Assembly: GCA_016234155.1 (NCBI GenBank)
Contig: JACRGZ010000004.1
Location: 1 to 9,675 of the forward strand
Direction of reading: 5' to 3'
DNA: 9,675 nucleotides
Origin: Nitrospirota bacterium
GTDB taxonomy: Bacteria > Nitrospirota > 9FT-COMBO-42-15 > HDB-SIOI813
In this document: in pieces, positions 1-6,457 of the stretch
How the letters are laid out: every line of letters starts with the position of its first letter
How positions within the stretch are numbered: position 1 is the stretch's first letter
The notes under the pieces: model-generated
Told to the model about the DNA's origin: nothing
Seen by the model: the letters and a program-made list of their open reading frames with translations, nothing else
Database searches by the model: none
Position numbers and translations under genes: made by a program

Positions 1-32
1 ATTGAAGAGAATGTTAAGTAGTGCAGAGTAAA

Positions 33-213
33 GGGATTTTCAGGTGAACCGCCATGAGCTGCTGGCTCACAAAGGAGGATGAAAATCCCCCTTAATCCCC
101 CTTTTTCAAAGGGGGAAATTAGTTTCCCCCCTTTAGAAAAGTGGGGTAAAAGTCCCCCTTTTTTAAAGGGGGATTTAGGGGGATTATGGGGTAAGGGGGG
201 ATTTTCAGGTGAA
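33..213. repeat. C/G-rich palindromic repeat cluster upstream of eno
   Basis: This leader is built of short inverted repeats. A 23-base arm at 84-106 (two AATCCCCCTT-like units) can pair with 163-185 at 20 of 23 positions. Nested inside are a perfect 8-bp stem GGGGGAAA/TTTCCCCC (111-118 with 123-130, loop TTAG) and two CCCCCTTT/AAAGGGGG hairpins near 97-115 and 154-172. A 16-base direct repeat, GGGATTTTCAGGTGAA, brackets the cluster at 33-48 and 198-213. The architecture resembles dispersed MITE- or REP-like palindromes seen in many bacterial genomes; mobility is not shown. In RNA the arms would fold strongly just upstream of the eno ribosome binding site. No clear promoter is visible in 1-230. 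Confidence 0.75.
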
Positions 214-230
214 AGGAAGGAGAGGCGGGA

Positions 231-1511
231 ATGAGCGAGATAATTGATGTCTTTGCAAGAGAGATACTTGATTCAAGGGGGAACCCGACAGTTGAAGTGG
301 AAGTGATATTGGAGAATGGAATATTGGGACGTGCGGCTGTCCCATCAGGGGCGTCAACGGGAAAGAAGGAGGCGTTAGAGCTGCGGGATGAAGAGAAGGG
401 CCGCTATCTCGGCAAGGGTGTCAGCAAGGCAATAGCCAATGTTATGGAGAAGATAGGCCCGGAAATTATCTCAATAGATGCAGCGGAACAGGTCCTTATA
501 GACAGGGCCATGATAGACCTTGACGGGACGGAGAACAAGACAAATCTCGGCGCTAACGCCATACTGGGCGTATCCCTCGCTGTGGCCAAGGCAGCCGCAG
601 ATGATTCCGGCCTCCCGCTGTATCGCTACATAGGCGGGGTGAGTGCAAGGGAACTTCCGGTCCCCATGATGAATATACTGAACGGCGGGAAGCATACAGA
701 CAACAACCTTGACCTGCAGGAGTTTATGATAGTCCCTGCAGGGACGGACAATATGCAGGATGCCATAAGGATGGGGGCAGAAGTGTTCCATACACTGAAA
801 GGTATCCTCCATAAAAAGGGGTACAGCGCGGCCGTCGGCGATGAGGGCGGATTTGCCCCTAATCTGTCGTCTAACGAAGAGGCCGTTCAGTTGATCATAA
901 GGGCGGTAGAGGATGCCGGTTACAGGCCTGGAGATGATATACTTATCGCACTTGATTCCGCATCAAGCGAGTTTTATAAAGAAGGGAAATATCATCTGAA
1001 GGGTGAAGGCAGGGAGGGACGGACATCTGAAGAGATGATCAACTTTTATGAAGACCTCATAAACAAATATCCAATCATATCTATTGAAGATGGCCTATCT
1101 GAGGATGACTGGAGCGGGTGGAGGCTTCTGACATCAAGATTGGGCAGGAAGGTGCAGCTTGTCGGCGATGATATATTTGTAACCAATGTTAAATTGCTTG
1201 AAAGGGGTATCAAGGAAGGGGTAGGCAACTCCATACTGGTAAAGGTCAACCAGATAGGGACCTTGACAGAGACCCTTGATGCGGTCGAGATGGCAAAGCG
1301 GGCCGGCTATACAGCAGTTATATCCCACCGTTCAGGTGAGACAGAGGATACAACGATTGCAGACCTGGCAGTAGCCTGCAATACAGGACAGATAAAGACG
1401 GGCTCTTTATCAAGGACTGACAGATTAGCCAAATATAACCAGCTTATCAGGATAGAGGAAGAACTTGGTGAAACAGCCCTCTATAGAGGCAGGAGGGTTT
1501 TCAAGGTATGA
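231..1511 (+). CDS. eno: Enolase (phosphopyruvate hydratase)
   Basis: Enolase interconverts 2-phosphoglycerate and phosphoenolpyruvate in cytosolic glycolysis and gluconeogenesis. At 426 aa it is full length for bacterial enolase. The N-terminal substrate loop SGAST (39-43) and the GNP turn (17-19) are present. The barrel carries the general acid region GDEGGF (E205), magnesium ligands D242, E286 (in SIEDG) and D313, the catalytic lysine K338 in ILVKVNQIGTLTE, and the SHRSGE loop (365-370). No active-site residue looks altered. The ATG follows an AAGGAG Shine-Dalgarno at 217-222 with 8-nt spacing. The stop overlaps the next start as ATGA, so it heads an operon with ftsB, a common bacterial pairing. 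The leader upstream is a palindromic repeat cluster that could affect mRNA structure. Confidence 0.98.
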   Translation: MSEIIDVFAREILDSRGNPTVEVEVILENGILGRAAVPSGASTGKKEALELRDEEKGRYLGKGVSKAIANVMEKIGPEIISIDAAEQVLIDRAMIDLDGTENKTNLGANAILGVSLAVAKAAADDSGLPLYRYIGGVSARELPVPMMNILNGGKHTDNNLDLQEFMIVPAGTDNMQDAIRMGAEVFHTLKGILHKKGYSAAVGDEGGFAPNLSSNEEAVQLIIRAVEDAGYRPGDDILIALDSASSEFYKEGKYHLKGEGREGRTSEEMINFYEDLINKYPIISIEDGLSEDDWSGWRLLTSRLGRKVQLVGDDIFVTNVKLLERGIKEGVGNSILVKVNQIGTLTETLDAVEMAKRAGYTAVISHRSGETEDTTIADLAVACNTGQIKTGSLSRTDRLAKYNQLIRIEEELGETALYRGRRVFKV

Positions 1512-1840
1512 GGAGGGGTCTTACAAGAAATCTCAGCCTGTCTAATTCTCAAAAGAAGTTGTTGTCATTGGTAGTTATAGCCACGGTCTCTCTCTATCTA
1601 ATCTTTTCTTTCCTCTTCAGCGACCTGGGACTTATCAAATATAGGTACATGAAACGTGAATATAACAGGGTCCGGACCGATATAACACGGCTTCAGGAAG
1701 AGAATAAAAATTTGCGGGAAGAGGTAGGGTTACTCAAGACAGACCCCGATTATATAGAGGCACAGGCGCGGGAAAAGCTGGGATTGGTAAAGGAAGGGGA
1801 GATTATCTACAGATTTCAGGAGAAGGAGGAAGGTAAGTGA
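1508..1840 (+). CDS. ftsB: FtsB/DivIC-family septum formation initiator
   Basis: This is a small bitopic membrane protein of 110 aa. A basic N-terminus (MRRGLTRN) is followed by a single transmembrane segment at about residues 17-38, then a leucine/charge-rich coiled coil (about 47-77) and a short C-terminal motif, DPDYIEAQAREKLGL, running into EGEIIYRF. That C-terminal block is typical of the DivIC/FtsB family. In known members the coiled coil and tail pair with FtsL and FtsQ/DivIB outside the membrane to activate septal peptidoglycan synthesis. The start overlaps the eno stop (ATGA), with AGGAGGG at 1491-1497 inside eno as its ribosome binding site. The stop overlaps the GTG of the next gene. 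Position after eno supports FtsB. The orthologue label FtsB versus DivIC cannot be settled from sequence alone. Confidence 0.9.
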   Translation: MRRGLTRNLSLSNSQKKLLSLVVIATVSLYLIFSFLFSDLGLIKYRYMKREYNRVRTDITRLQEENKNLREEVGLLKTDPDYIEAQAREKLGLVKEGEIIYRFQEKEEGK

Positions 1841-4053
1841 AAGACAGTCCACTACACATAGCCTTTCTCTGGCACATGCACCAGCCTTATTATTTGGATC
1901 CCCTATCCAATAAGTTTGTCATGCCCTGGGTAAGGCTTCACGGGATAAAAGACTACTACGATATGGTGGCAATCTTAGAGGATTACCCATCCATACATCA
2001 GACCATTAATATGGTCCCCTCATTGATAGAGCAGATTCTCAAATATACAGACAGCGGGGCTGCTGATGAGTACATGGACCTGACCCTGAAGCCGGCAGCG
2101 GATCTTACCGTGCAGGACAAGCTGTTCATCTTACAGAACTTCTTCTCCCTGCAGTGGGACAACATGTTGTTTGTCTATCCACGATACAGGGACCTGTTGG
2201 AGAAGAGGGGGTATGAGCCGCGTCCACAGGCGCTTGAGAGGGCCTGCCGCAAGTTCACAACACAGGATTTTCTTGATCTCCAGGTATGGTTTAACCTCTC
2301 GTGGTTTGACCCCATATTTAAGGAGTCTGATCCTCTCCTGAAACATCTTCTGAAAAAGGGGCACGATTTCTCTGAAGAAGAGAAGGGTGAGCTTATAAAA
2401 AGGCAGATAGAGGTGCTGAGGATGATCATCCCTGAATATAAAAAGATGATGGAAAGGAAACAGATAGAGGTTACTACTTCTCCATATTATCATCCTATAC
2501 TCCCCCTCCTTTGTAATACAGAGGTCGCAAGGATTGCCCTTCCAGGTCTTATACTGCCTAAGAAAAAATTCAGGCATCCTGAAGACGCAAAGACTCAGAT
2601 AGAGAGGGCTGTATCTTACCACAAGGAGATATTCGGCGTACCGCCAAAAGGGATGTGGCCGTCAGAAGGTTCTGTCAGTGAAGAGAGCCTCTCCCTGATA
2701 GCCGGTGCAGGGATTAAATGGATTGCAACGGACGAGGAGATATTGGCGAAATCTCTTGACATCCATTTACACCGGGGTCTTTCAGGAGATGACGGTATCC
2801 CGGAGGCCCTCTACAAACCGTACTATATGGAAAAACAGGGGGCCAGGATCTCCATGATATTCAGGGACCACCAGTTGTCTGACCTGATAGGGTTTGTATA
2901 TTCCAAGTGGGACAGCAAAAAGGCGGTAGAGGATCTTATAGAACGTCTGCACCGGATTAGACAGGCTGTGTCAGTGCACGATGGAGATCACTTAGTCTCT
3001 ATCATCTTAGATGGTGAGAATGCATGGGAACACTATAAGAACGACGGTCGCGATTTCCTTTCGTACCTTTATGAAAGACTCAGCAAAGAGAGCGCTTTTA
3101 AAACTGTAAGGGTAAGCGATTATCTCCAGGATCATCCACCTGAAATAGGGATTGAAAGGCTATTCCCCGGCTCATGGATTAATCACAACTTCAAGATATG
3201 GATAGGACATGAGGAGGATAATGCAGCATGGGATCTTGTAAAGGAGACAAGGGACTTTCTTGTCTCAGCACAGCGTAGAATGGAGGGAATTGATAAGAAT
3301 AGAATGGACGATGCCTGGGAGAAACTCTACATAGCCGAAGGGAGCGATTGGTGCTGGTGGTTCGGGGAAGAGCATAACTCAGGGATGGATGAGAAGTTTG
3401 ACCGGTTGTTCAGGTCACAACTGATAGGTATATATAAGATCCTGGGCAAGGAACCGCCGGAACATTATCAGATACCGCTGCTGAGGGAAGAGAGAAAGAG
3501 CAAGCTGACAAAGGAGCTTGTTGCATTTATATGCCCCAGGATAGACGGGATCGTCACAAGCTACTACGAGTGGCTCCCGGCCGGGATATACGACCCAGCG
3601 GCAATTGGCGGTGCAATGCATCAGGTGGACAGTATTATATCCGGTATATACTATGGTTTTGACTTAGATAATCTTTTTATACGCCTCGACACAAGGATAG
3701 GCCTTTCTACCCATGCCATATCAGGCATCATATTTAGCATACAGATAATACGGCCGCGGGTAAGCCGTATTGAGATAAAGATCCCTCAACCAGAGAAGAT
3801 TACGGCCTCTCAATATGAGAAGTCTAAAGATGGCCGGTGGTATAAGATATATGATATAGGGGATGTGGCGGCCCGTGAGATAATAGAGATGGCCATCCCC
3901 TTTAGGGCAATGAAGGTGACGATAAATGAAGAGGTACAATTCATTGTCTCTGTGTTCAGGGGAGAGGAAGAGCTGGAACGGTGGCCAAAGTCCGGCTATT
4001 TCTCATTTGATGTGCCCACTGAAGAATTTGAGGCTATAAGGTGGTGCGTATAA
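1837..4053 (+). CDS. GH57 family glycoside hydrolase (alpha-amylase/amylopullulanase-like, COG1449 type)
   Basis: This is a retaining glycosidase of the GH57 family, whose members cleave or transfer alpha-1,4/1,6-glucans. The 738-aa protein has no signal peptide, so it probably acts on intracellular glycogen-like glucan. Visible motifs are HMHQP (13-17), TSPYYHPILP (214-223), GMWPSEGS (272-279, E277 the likely nucleophile), LDGENAWEHY (391-400, D392 the likely acid/base) and PGSWIN (444-449) followed by WIGHEEDN. A GSDWCWWFGEEH block (502-513) and a roughly 190-residue C-terminal region of probable beta structure follow. The GTG start is chosen because AAGGAGG lies at 1823-1829 with 7-nt spacing, it overlaps the ftsB stop (GTGA), and the next Met falls inside the HMHQP motif. 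Substrate and product pattern cannot be told from the sequence. A branching or 4-alpha-glucanotransferase role is the main alternative. Confidence 0.9.
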   Translation: MKDSPLHIAFLWHMHQPYYLDPLSNKFVMPWVRLHGIKDYYDMVAILEDYPSIHQTINMVPSLIEQILKYTDSGAADEYMDLTLKPAADLTVQDKLFILQNFFSLQWDNMLFVYPRYRDLLEKRGYEPRPQALERACRKFTTQDFLDLQVWFNLSWFDPIFKESDPLLKHLLKKGHDFSEEEKGELIKRQIEVLRMIIPEYKKMMERKQIEVTTSPYYHPILPLLCNTEVARIALPGLILPKKKFRHPEDAKTQIERAVSYHKEIFGVPPKGMWPSEGSVSEESLSLIAGAGIKWIATDEEILAKSLDIHLHRGLSGDDGIPEALYKPYYMEKQGARISMIFRDHQLSDLIGFVYSKWDSKKAVEDLIERLHRIRQAVSVHDGDHLVSIILDGENAWEHYKNDGRDFLSYLYERLSKESAFKTVRVSDYLQDHPPEIGIERLFPGSWINHNFKIWIGHEEDNAAWDLVKETRDFLVSAQRRMEGIDKNRMDDAWEKLYIAEGSDWCWWFGEEHNSGMDEKFDRLFRSQLIGIYKILGKEPPEHYQIPLLREERKSKLTKELVAFICPRIDGIVTSYYEWLPAGIYDPAAIGGAMHQVDSIISGIYYGFDLDNLFIRLDTRIGLSTHAISGIIFSIQIIRPRVSRIEIKIPQPEKITASQYEKSKDGRWYKIYDIGDVAAREIIEMAIPFRAMKVTINEEVQFIVSVFRGEEELERWPKSGYFSFDVPTEEFEAIRWCV

Positions 4054-4109
4054 GGGGGTGACAGCAATGCCTCAGTTTTCGGTACTGATGAACTGGAGAA
4101 CCTGCAGGA

Positions 4110-4541
4110 TCATAGCGATTCCTCCCCCATCTCGGATGGAGGTGTGATCCCAAATCTTTCCCTCTCCCGCTCTATATGCTCCAGATCCTCCCTCTTCTGC
4201 TTGCACTCAACACAGTAGACGGCAAAGGGGACGGCCTTGAGTCTCTGCTCGTTTATCTCATTCCCGCAGTCATCGCATATACCGTATGTCCCCTCTTCTA
4301 ATTTGGCTAACGCATGGTCTATCTTTTCCAGCATATCTTTTCTGAGGTCTACTAAGGTGAGGCCTGTCTCCGCTGCAAGATCACTCAGCGCCTTGTCCCC
4401 TTCATCGAGTACTGCATCGATCTCGCTTTTATACTCGCTCCCCAGTTGCTGGAAAAGTTTATGCTTTACCTCATTCCATATCTCCAATTTCTTCTCTAAA
4501 AGCATCTTTTTGAGCGCCTCTTTCTTTTTCTTTGATGTCAT
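4110..4541 (-). CDS. DksA/TraR-family C4 zinc-finger transcription regulator
   Basis: DksA-type proteins enter the RNA polymerase secondary channel and, with ppGpp, adjust transcription of stable RNA and biosynthetic genes. The 143-aa protein has a basic, helical N-terminus and a long coiled coil. The tip has D46-E-G-D49-K-A51, matching the DxxDxA tip motif of E. coli DksA. A four-cysteine zinc finger follows (C89, C92, C110, C113 in ICDDCG and YCVEC). A charged tail of about 25 residues ends it. Length is close to E. coli DksA (151 aa). The ATG is preceded by a strong AAGGAGGT Shine-Dalgarno (complement of 4551-4558, 8-nt spacing). It converges on the GH57 gene across a 56-bp gap with no obvious terminator. 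Family is certain; whether it is the functional DksA or one of several paralogues is not. Confidence 0.9.
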   Translation of the reverse strand: MTSKKKKEALKKMLLEKKLEIWNEVKHKLFQQLGSEYKSEIDAVLDEGDKALSDLAAETGLTLVDLRKDMLEKIDHALAKLEEGTYGICDDCGNEINEQRLKAVPFAVYCVECKQKREDLEHIERERERFGITPPSEMGEESL

Positions 4542-4563
4542 TGGGCATTTACCTCCTTATAAA

Positions 4564-4653
4564 AAGGGTTCAAGGGGTCAAGGATTCAAGGGGTCGAGTA
4601 GATAACTTTAATATTTCACTCGACCCCTTGACCCCTCGACCCCTTGAACCCTT
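4564..4653. repeat. Inverted array of octamer repeats, large hairpin
   Basis: Two 36-base arms (4564-4599 and 4618-4653) flank an 18-base AT-rich loop and are complementary at 33 of 36 positions. Each arm is four tandem octamers of the form RKTCRAGG: the left reads GTTCAAGG, GGTCAAGG, ATTCAAGG, GGTCGAGT. The element lies between the AdoMet synthetase stop and the DksA-like gene, both on the minus strand. It could end or attenuate transcription, or stabilise the 3' end. No run of T follows it on the minus strand, so a classical intrinsic terminator is unlikely. Confidence 0.85.
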
Positions 4654-4661
4654 ACCATAAA

Positions 4662-5873
4662 TTAACATACCGGATACTTCCCCTGCAACAGTTCATTACA
4701 AAATAACTCAATCTCTGACAGCTCTTTGTTTATTATCTCCTTTATCTTTCCCGAGATCGAAGAAAACGATGCCCTGTGTTCTAAAAGGACCTGAGCCGAT
4801 GCTATCACGGGTTCATTTACAGGGACGCCTATCTGGCTTGCGAGCCAGACATATACCTCCTTTATCCCATCTACATTCTCATATATTGTATGTGCCATCT
4901 TATGAGTTAGTATATTGTAAATCTTCCCCACATGACTCACGGCATTTTTGCCGGCGGCTGCCTCGGCTGCAGAAGGCCTGTTGAGGGCTATTATGCCGTT
5001 GACCCTGTTGCCCCGCCCCACTTCGCCGGAGTCTGCATCTTCAGCGGATGTGCCGAGGACACTGAGATACATCCCTCCAAGGCCGCGTCCTTCCCTGTCT
5101 AATGTATTAAGAGATACCTGTACTTTTTCGAGGCTATTAGCTTTTGTCTTAACAAGATCCTCTATTGCCTCGTGAGTAAGCCCTTTTTTTTCAAAATATG
5201 TATCTTCATCCGTTATATATCTGTCAATGAAGGGCATGGCTATTGTCAGTGTCAGGTCCCTGTCCCTCCTGAAACCCATAATCTTTATATCCTCACCGGT
5301 CTCTGGAAATCTGTCCTTGAAATCCTTCGAATTCAAGTATATCTCACTCTCAAGGACCAGCCTTTCTGTCTCTGTGAGCGGGGCATAACCTACTGCCGCA
5401 GAGGTATCATTTGCGCCGAAGACACCGCCGCCTCTTTTGAATATGTCCTGAAGCTCAAGCGAGGCATGCTTTATCTCTACCTGATACCTTACATGGCTCT
5501 CAGGGTCAACAAATCTCAGGTTATCACTGAACCATTGCTTTGCAGTATCTACCGCAATATCGTTTATAGGTATAGTCCTGTCGTCCATCTTAAAAGTCGC
5601 CCTGTCTCCAAATATCAGCCGCATCGGTTCCACAACCCTGCCGCCGCCAAATCTCCGTTCCACCTCGCCTGCGACAAGAAGCCCCTTGTCTATGTTGTGG
5701 TGGAGTATGACACCAAATCGCTTCATATATTCACGGCTGAGAGCTAATGTCACCCCCTCCATAATAGCATCGCATATAGAATCAGGATGGCCGAGCCCCT
5801 TCCTCTCCACAATCTCCACCCTCCGCTCCGCCACAGATAATCCGCCTAAACGCTCAACAAGTATATCTGTCAT
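4662..5873 (-). CDS. mat: Archaeal-type S-adenosylmethionine synthetase (methionine adenosyltransferase)
   Basis: The enzyme makes S-adenosylmethionine from methionine and ATP in the cytosol. The 403-aa protein matches the archaeal MAT family (PF01941/COG1812), not the usual bacterial MetK. It shows GLGHPDSICD (26-35), FGANDTSAAVGYAPLTE (152-168), GRGNRVNG (287-294) and GKNAVSHVGKIYN (308-320), and length is normal for the family. No canonical MetK is in the window, so whether it is the sole enzyme is unknown. The ATG gives the family's usual N-terminus, but only a weak GAG-type Shine-Dalgarno precedes it. It follows the APS-kinase-like gene by 56 bp, a spacer of short heptamer repeats, so it may be cotranscribed with it. 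An array of octamers follows its stop. Reading frame and motifs look intact. Confidence 0.95.
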   Translation of the reverse strand: MTDILVERLGGLSVAERRVEIVERKGLGHPDSICDAIMEGVTLALSREYMKRFGVILHHNIDKGLLVAGEVERRFGGGRVVEPMRLIFGDRATFKMDDRTIPINDIAVDTAKQWFSDNLRFVDPESHVRYQVEIKHASLELQDIFKRGGGVFGANDTSAAVGYAPLTETERLVLESEIYLNSKDFKDRFPETGEDIKIMGFRRDRDLTLTIAMPFIDRYITDEDTYFEKKGLTHEAIEDLVKTKANSLEKVQVSLNTLDREGRGLGGMYLSVLGTSAEDADSGEVGRGNRVNGIIALNRPSAAEAAAGKNAVSHVGKIYNILTHKMAHTIYENVDGIKEVYVWLASQIGVPVNEPVIASAQVLLEHRASFSSISGKIKEIINKELSEIELFCNELLQGKYPVC

Positions 5874-5890
5874 AATCTCACTGCTTTATA

Positions 5891-5924
5891 ATTCAAAATC
5901 CGCATTCCTCATTCTACATTCCGC
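5891..5924. repeat. Short degenerate heptamer tandem repeats
   Basis: The spacer between the APS-kinase-like stop and the AdoMet synthetase start holds units of the form ATTCNNN: ATTCAAA (5891-5897), ATCCGC (5898-5903, one base short), ATTCCTC (5904-5910), ATTCTAC (5911-5917) and ATTCCGC (5918-5924). It sits in the leader of the AdoMet synthetase gene. No function is evident. The array is short, so chance cannot be fully excluded. Confidence 0.55.
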
Positions 5925-5929
5925 AATTC

Positions 5930-6457
5930 TTACACCCAACCCTTCTCTTTCATCCTCGCTATCACATGCTCAGCCCCCTCTGTCGGGGTAATCCTGTCCG
6001 AATCTATAATTATATCAGGCGACTGCGGTTCTTCATATACATCCTGTATACCAGGGACAGTAGCGGCCTTGCCAAGCTGTGCCATCCTGTAAATACCCTT
6101 GGGGTCCCGTGCCATGCATGTCTCAAGCGGACACCTGATATAAACCTCCATGAACTTAGCTATAGAGCCCCGCGCCTTATCCCTGTGCGCCCTCTTGTTC
6201 CCGGTTGCATCAAATATAACGTTAACCCCGTTTCTTGTTAACATCTGCCCCATGAATATCATAACGCTGTAAAACCACTCCCTTTCTTTGATGGAGTAGG
6301 TCGGCTCAGGGGTAAGCGCCTTACGCAGGGTGTCAGATTCCAGGTGTTCTACCCGCATACCGTACCACTCGTCAAGCCTCCGCATAATCGCCTCAGCCAC
6401 CGCAGTCTTCCCAGCAGCCGGTAACCCAGTTATCCATAAAGCAAAACCTTCAGTCAT
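5930..6457 (-). CDS. APS-kinase-like (CysC-related) P-loop kinase
   Basis: This is a 175-aa P-loop kinase most like adenylylsulfate kinase. It has a Walker A GLPAAGKT (11-18), LESDTLRKAL (39-48) where APS kinases have LDGDNVRxGL, and the APS-kinase-like block CPLETCMARDPKGIY (109-123) followed by VPGIQDVYEEP (134-144). The central substrate segment is unusual: VIFDATGNKRAHRDKAR (80-96) replaces the canonical ISPxRxxRxxAR stretch. It may therefore phosphorylate something other than APS. There is no sat, cysD or cysN nearby, so a sulfate-assimilation role is not supported by context. Its ATG overlaps the stop of the APH-fold kinase (ATGA), implying translational coupling. The best call is a CysC-family kinase of uncertain substrate; a true APS kinase remains possible. 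Confidence 0.8.
   Translation of the reverse strand: MTEGFALWITGLPAAGKTAVAEAIMRRLDEWYGMRVEHLESDTLRKALTPEPTYSIKEREWFYSVMIFMGQMLTRNGVNVIFDATGNKRAHRDKARGSIAKFMEVYIRCPLETCMARDPKGIYRMAQLGKAATVPGIQDVYEEPQSPDIIIDSDRITPTEGAEHVIARMKEKGWV

Noticed and set aside
84..185. CRISPR-like array
   Set aside because: Repeated C/G tracts are palindromic and irregular; there are no equal-length repeats with unique spacers and no cas gene.
2131..2622. 163-aa minus-strand ORF
   Set aside because: Antisense shadow of the GH57 gene, lying over its conserved catalytic region.
4067..4147. 26-aa plus-strand ORF after the GH57 gene, with AAGGGGG upstream
   Set aside because: It overlaps the DksA-like gene's 3' end in antisense, is very short and resembles no known N-terminus.
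4237..4605. 122-aa plus-strand ORF
   Set aside because: Antisense shadow of the DksA-like gene; Ser/Phe-rich composition and the zinc-finger gene explains the sequence.
4564..4653. Classical intrinsic terminator for the AdoMet synthetase gene
   Set aside because: The hairpin is large enough, but no U-run follows it on the minus strand and the arms are built of tandem octamers, so it is listed as a repeat.
5172..5747. 191-aa plus-strand ORF
   Set aside because: Fully antisense to the AdoMet synthetase gene, whose motifs are intact; no ribosome binding site or recognisable domain.
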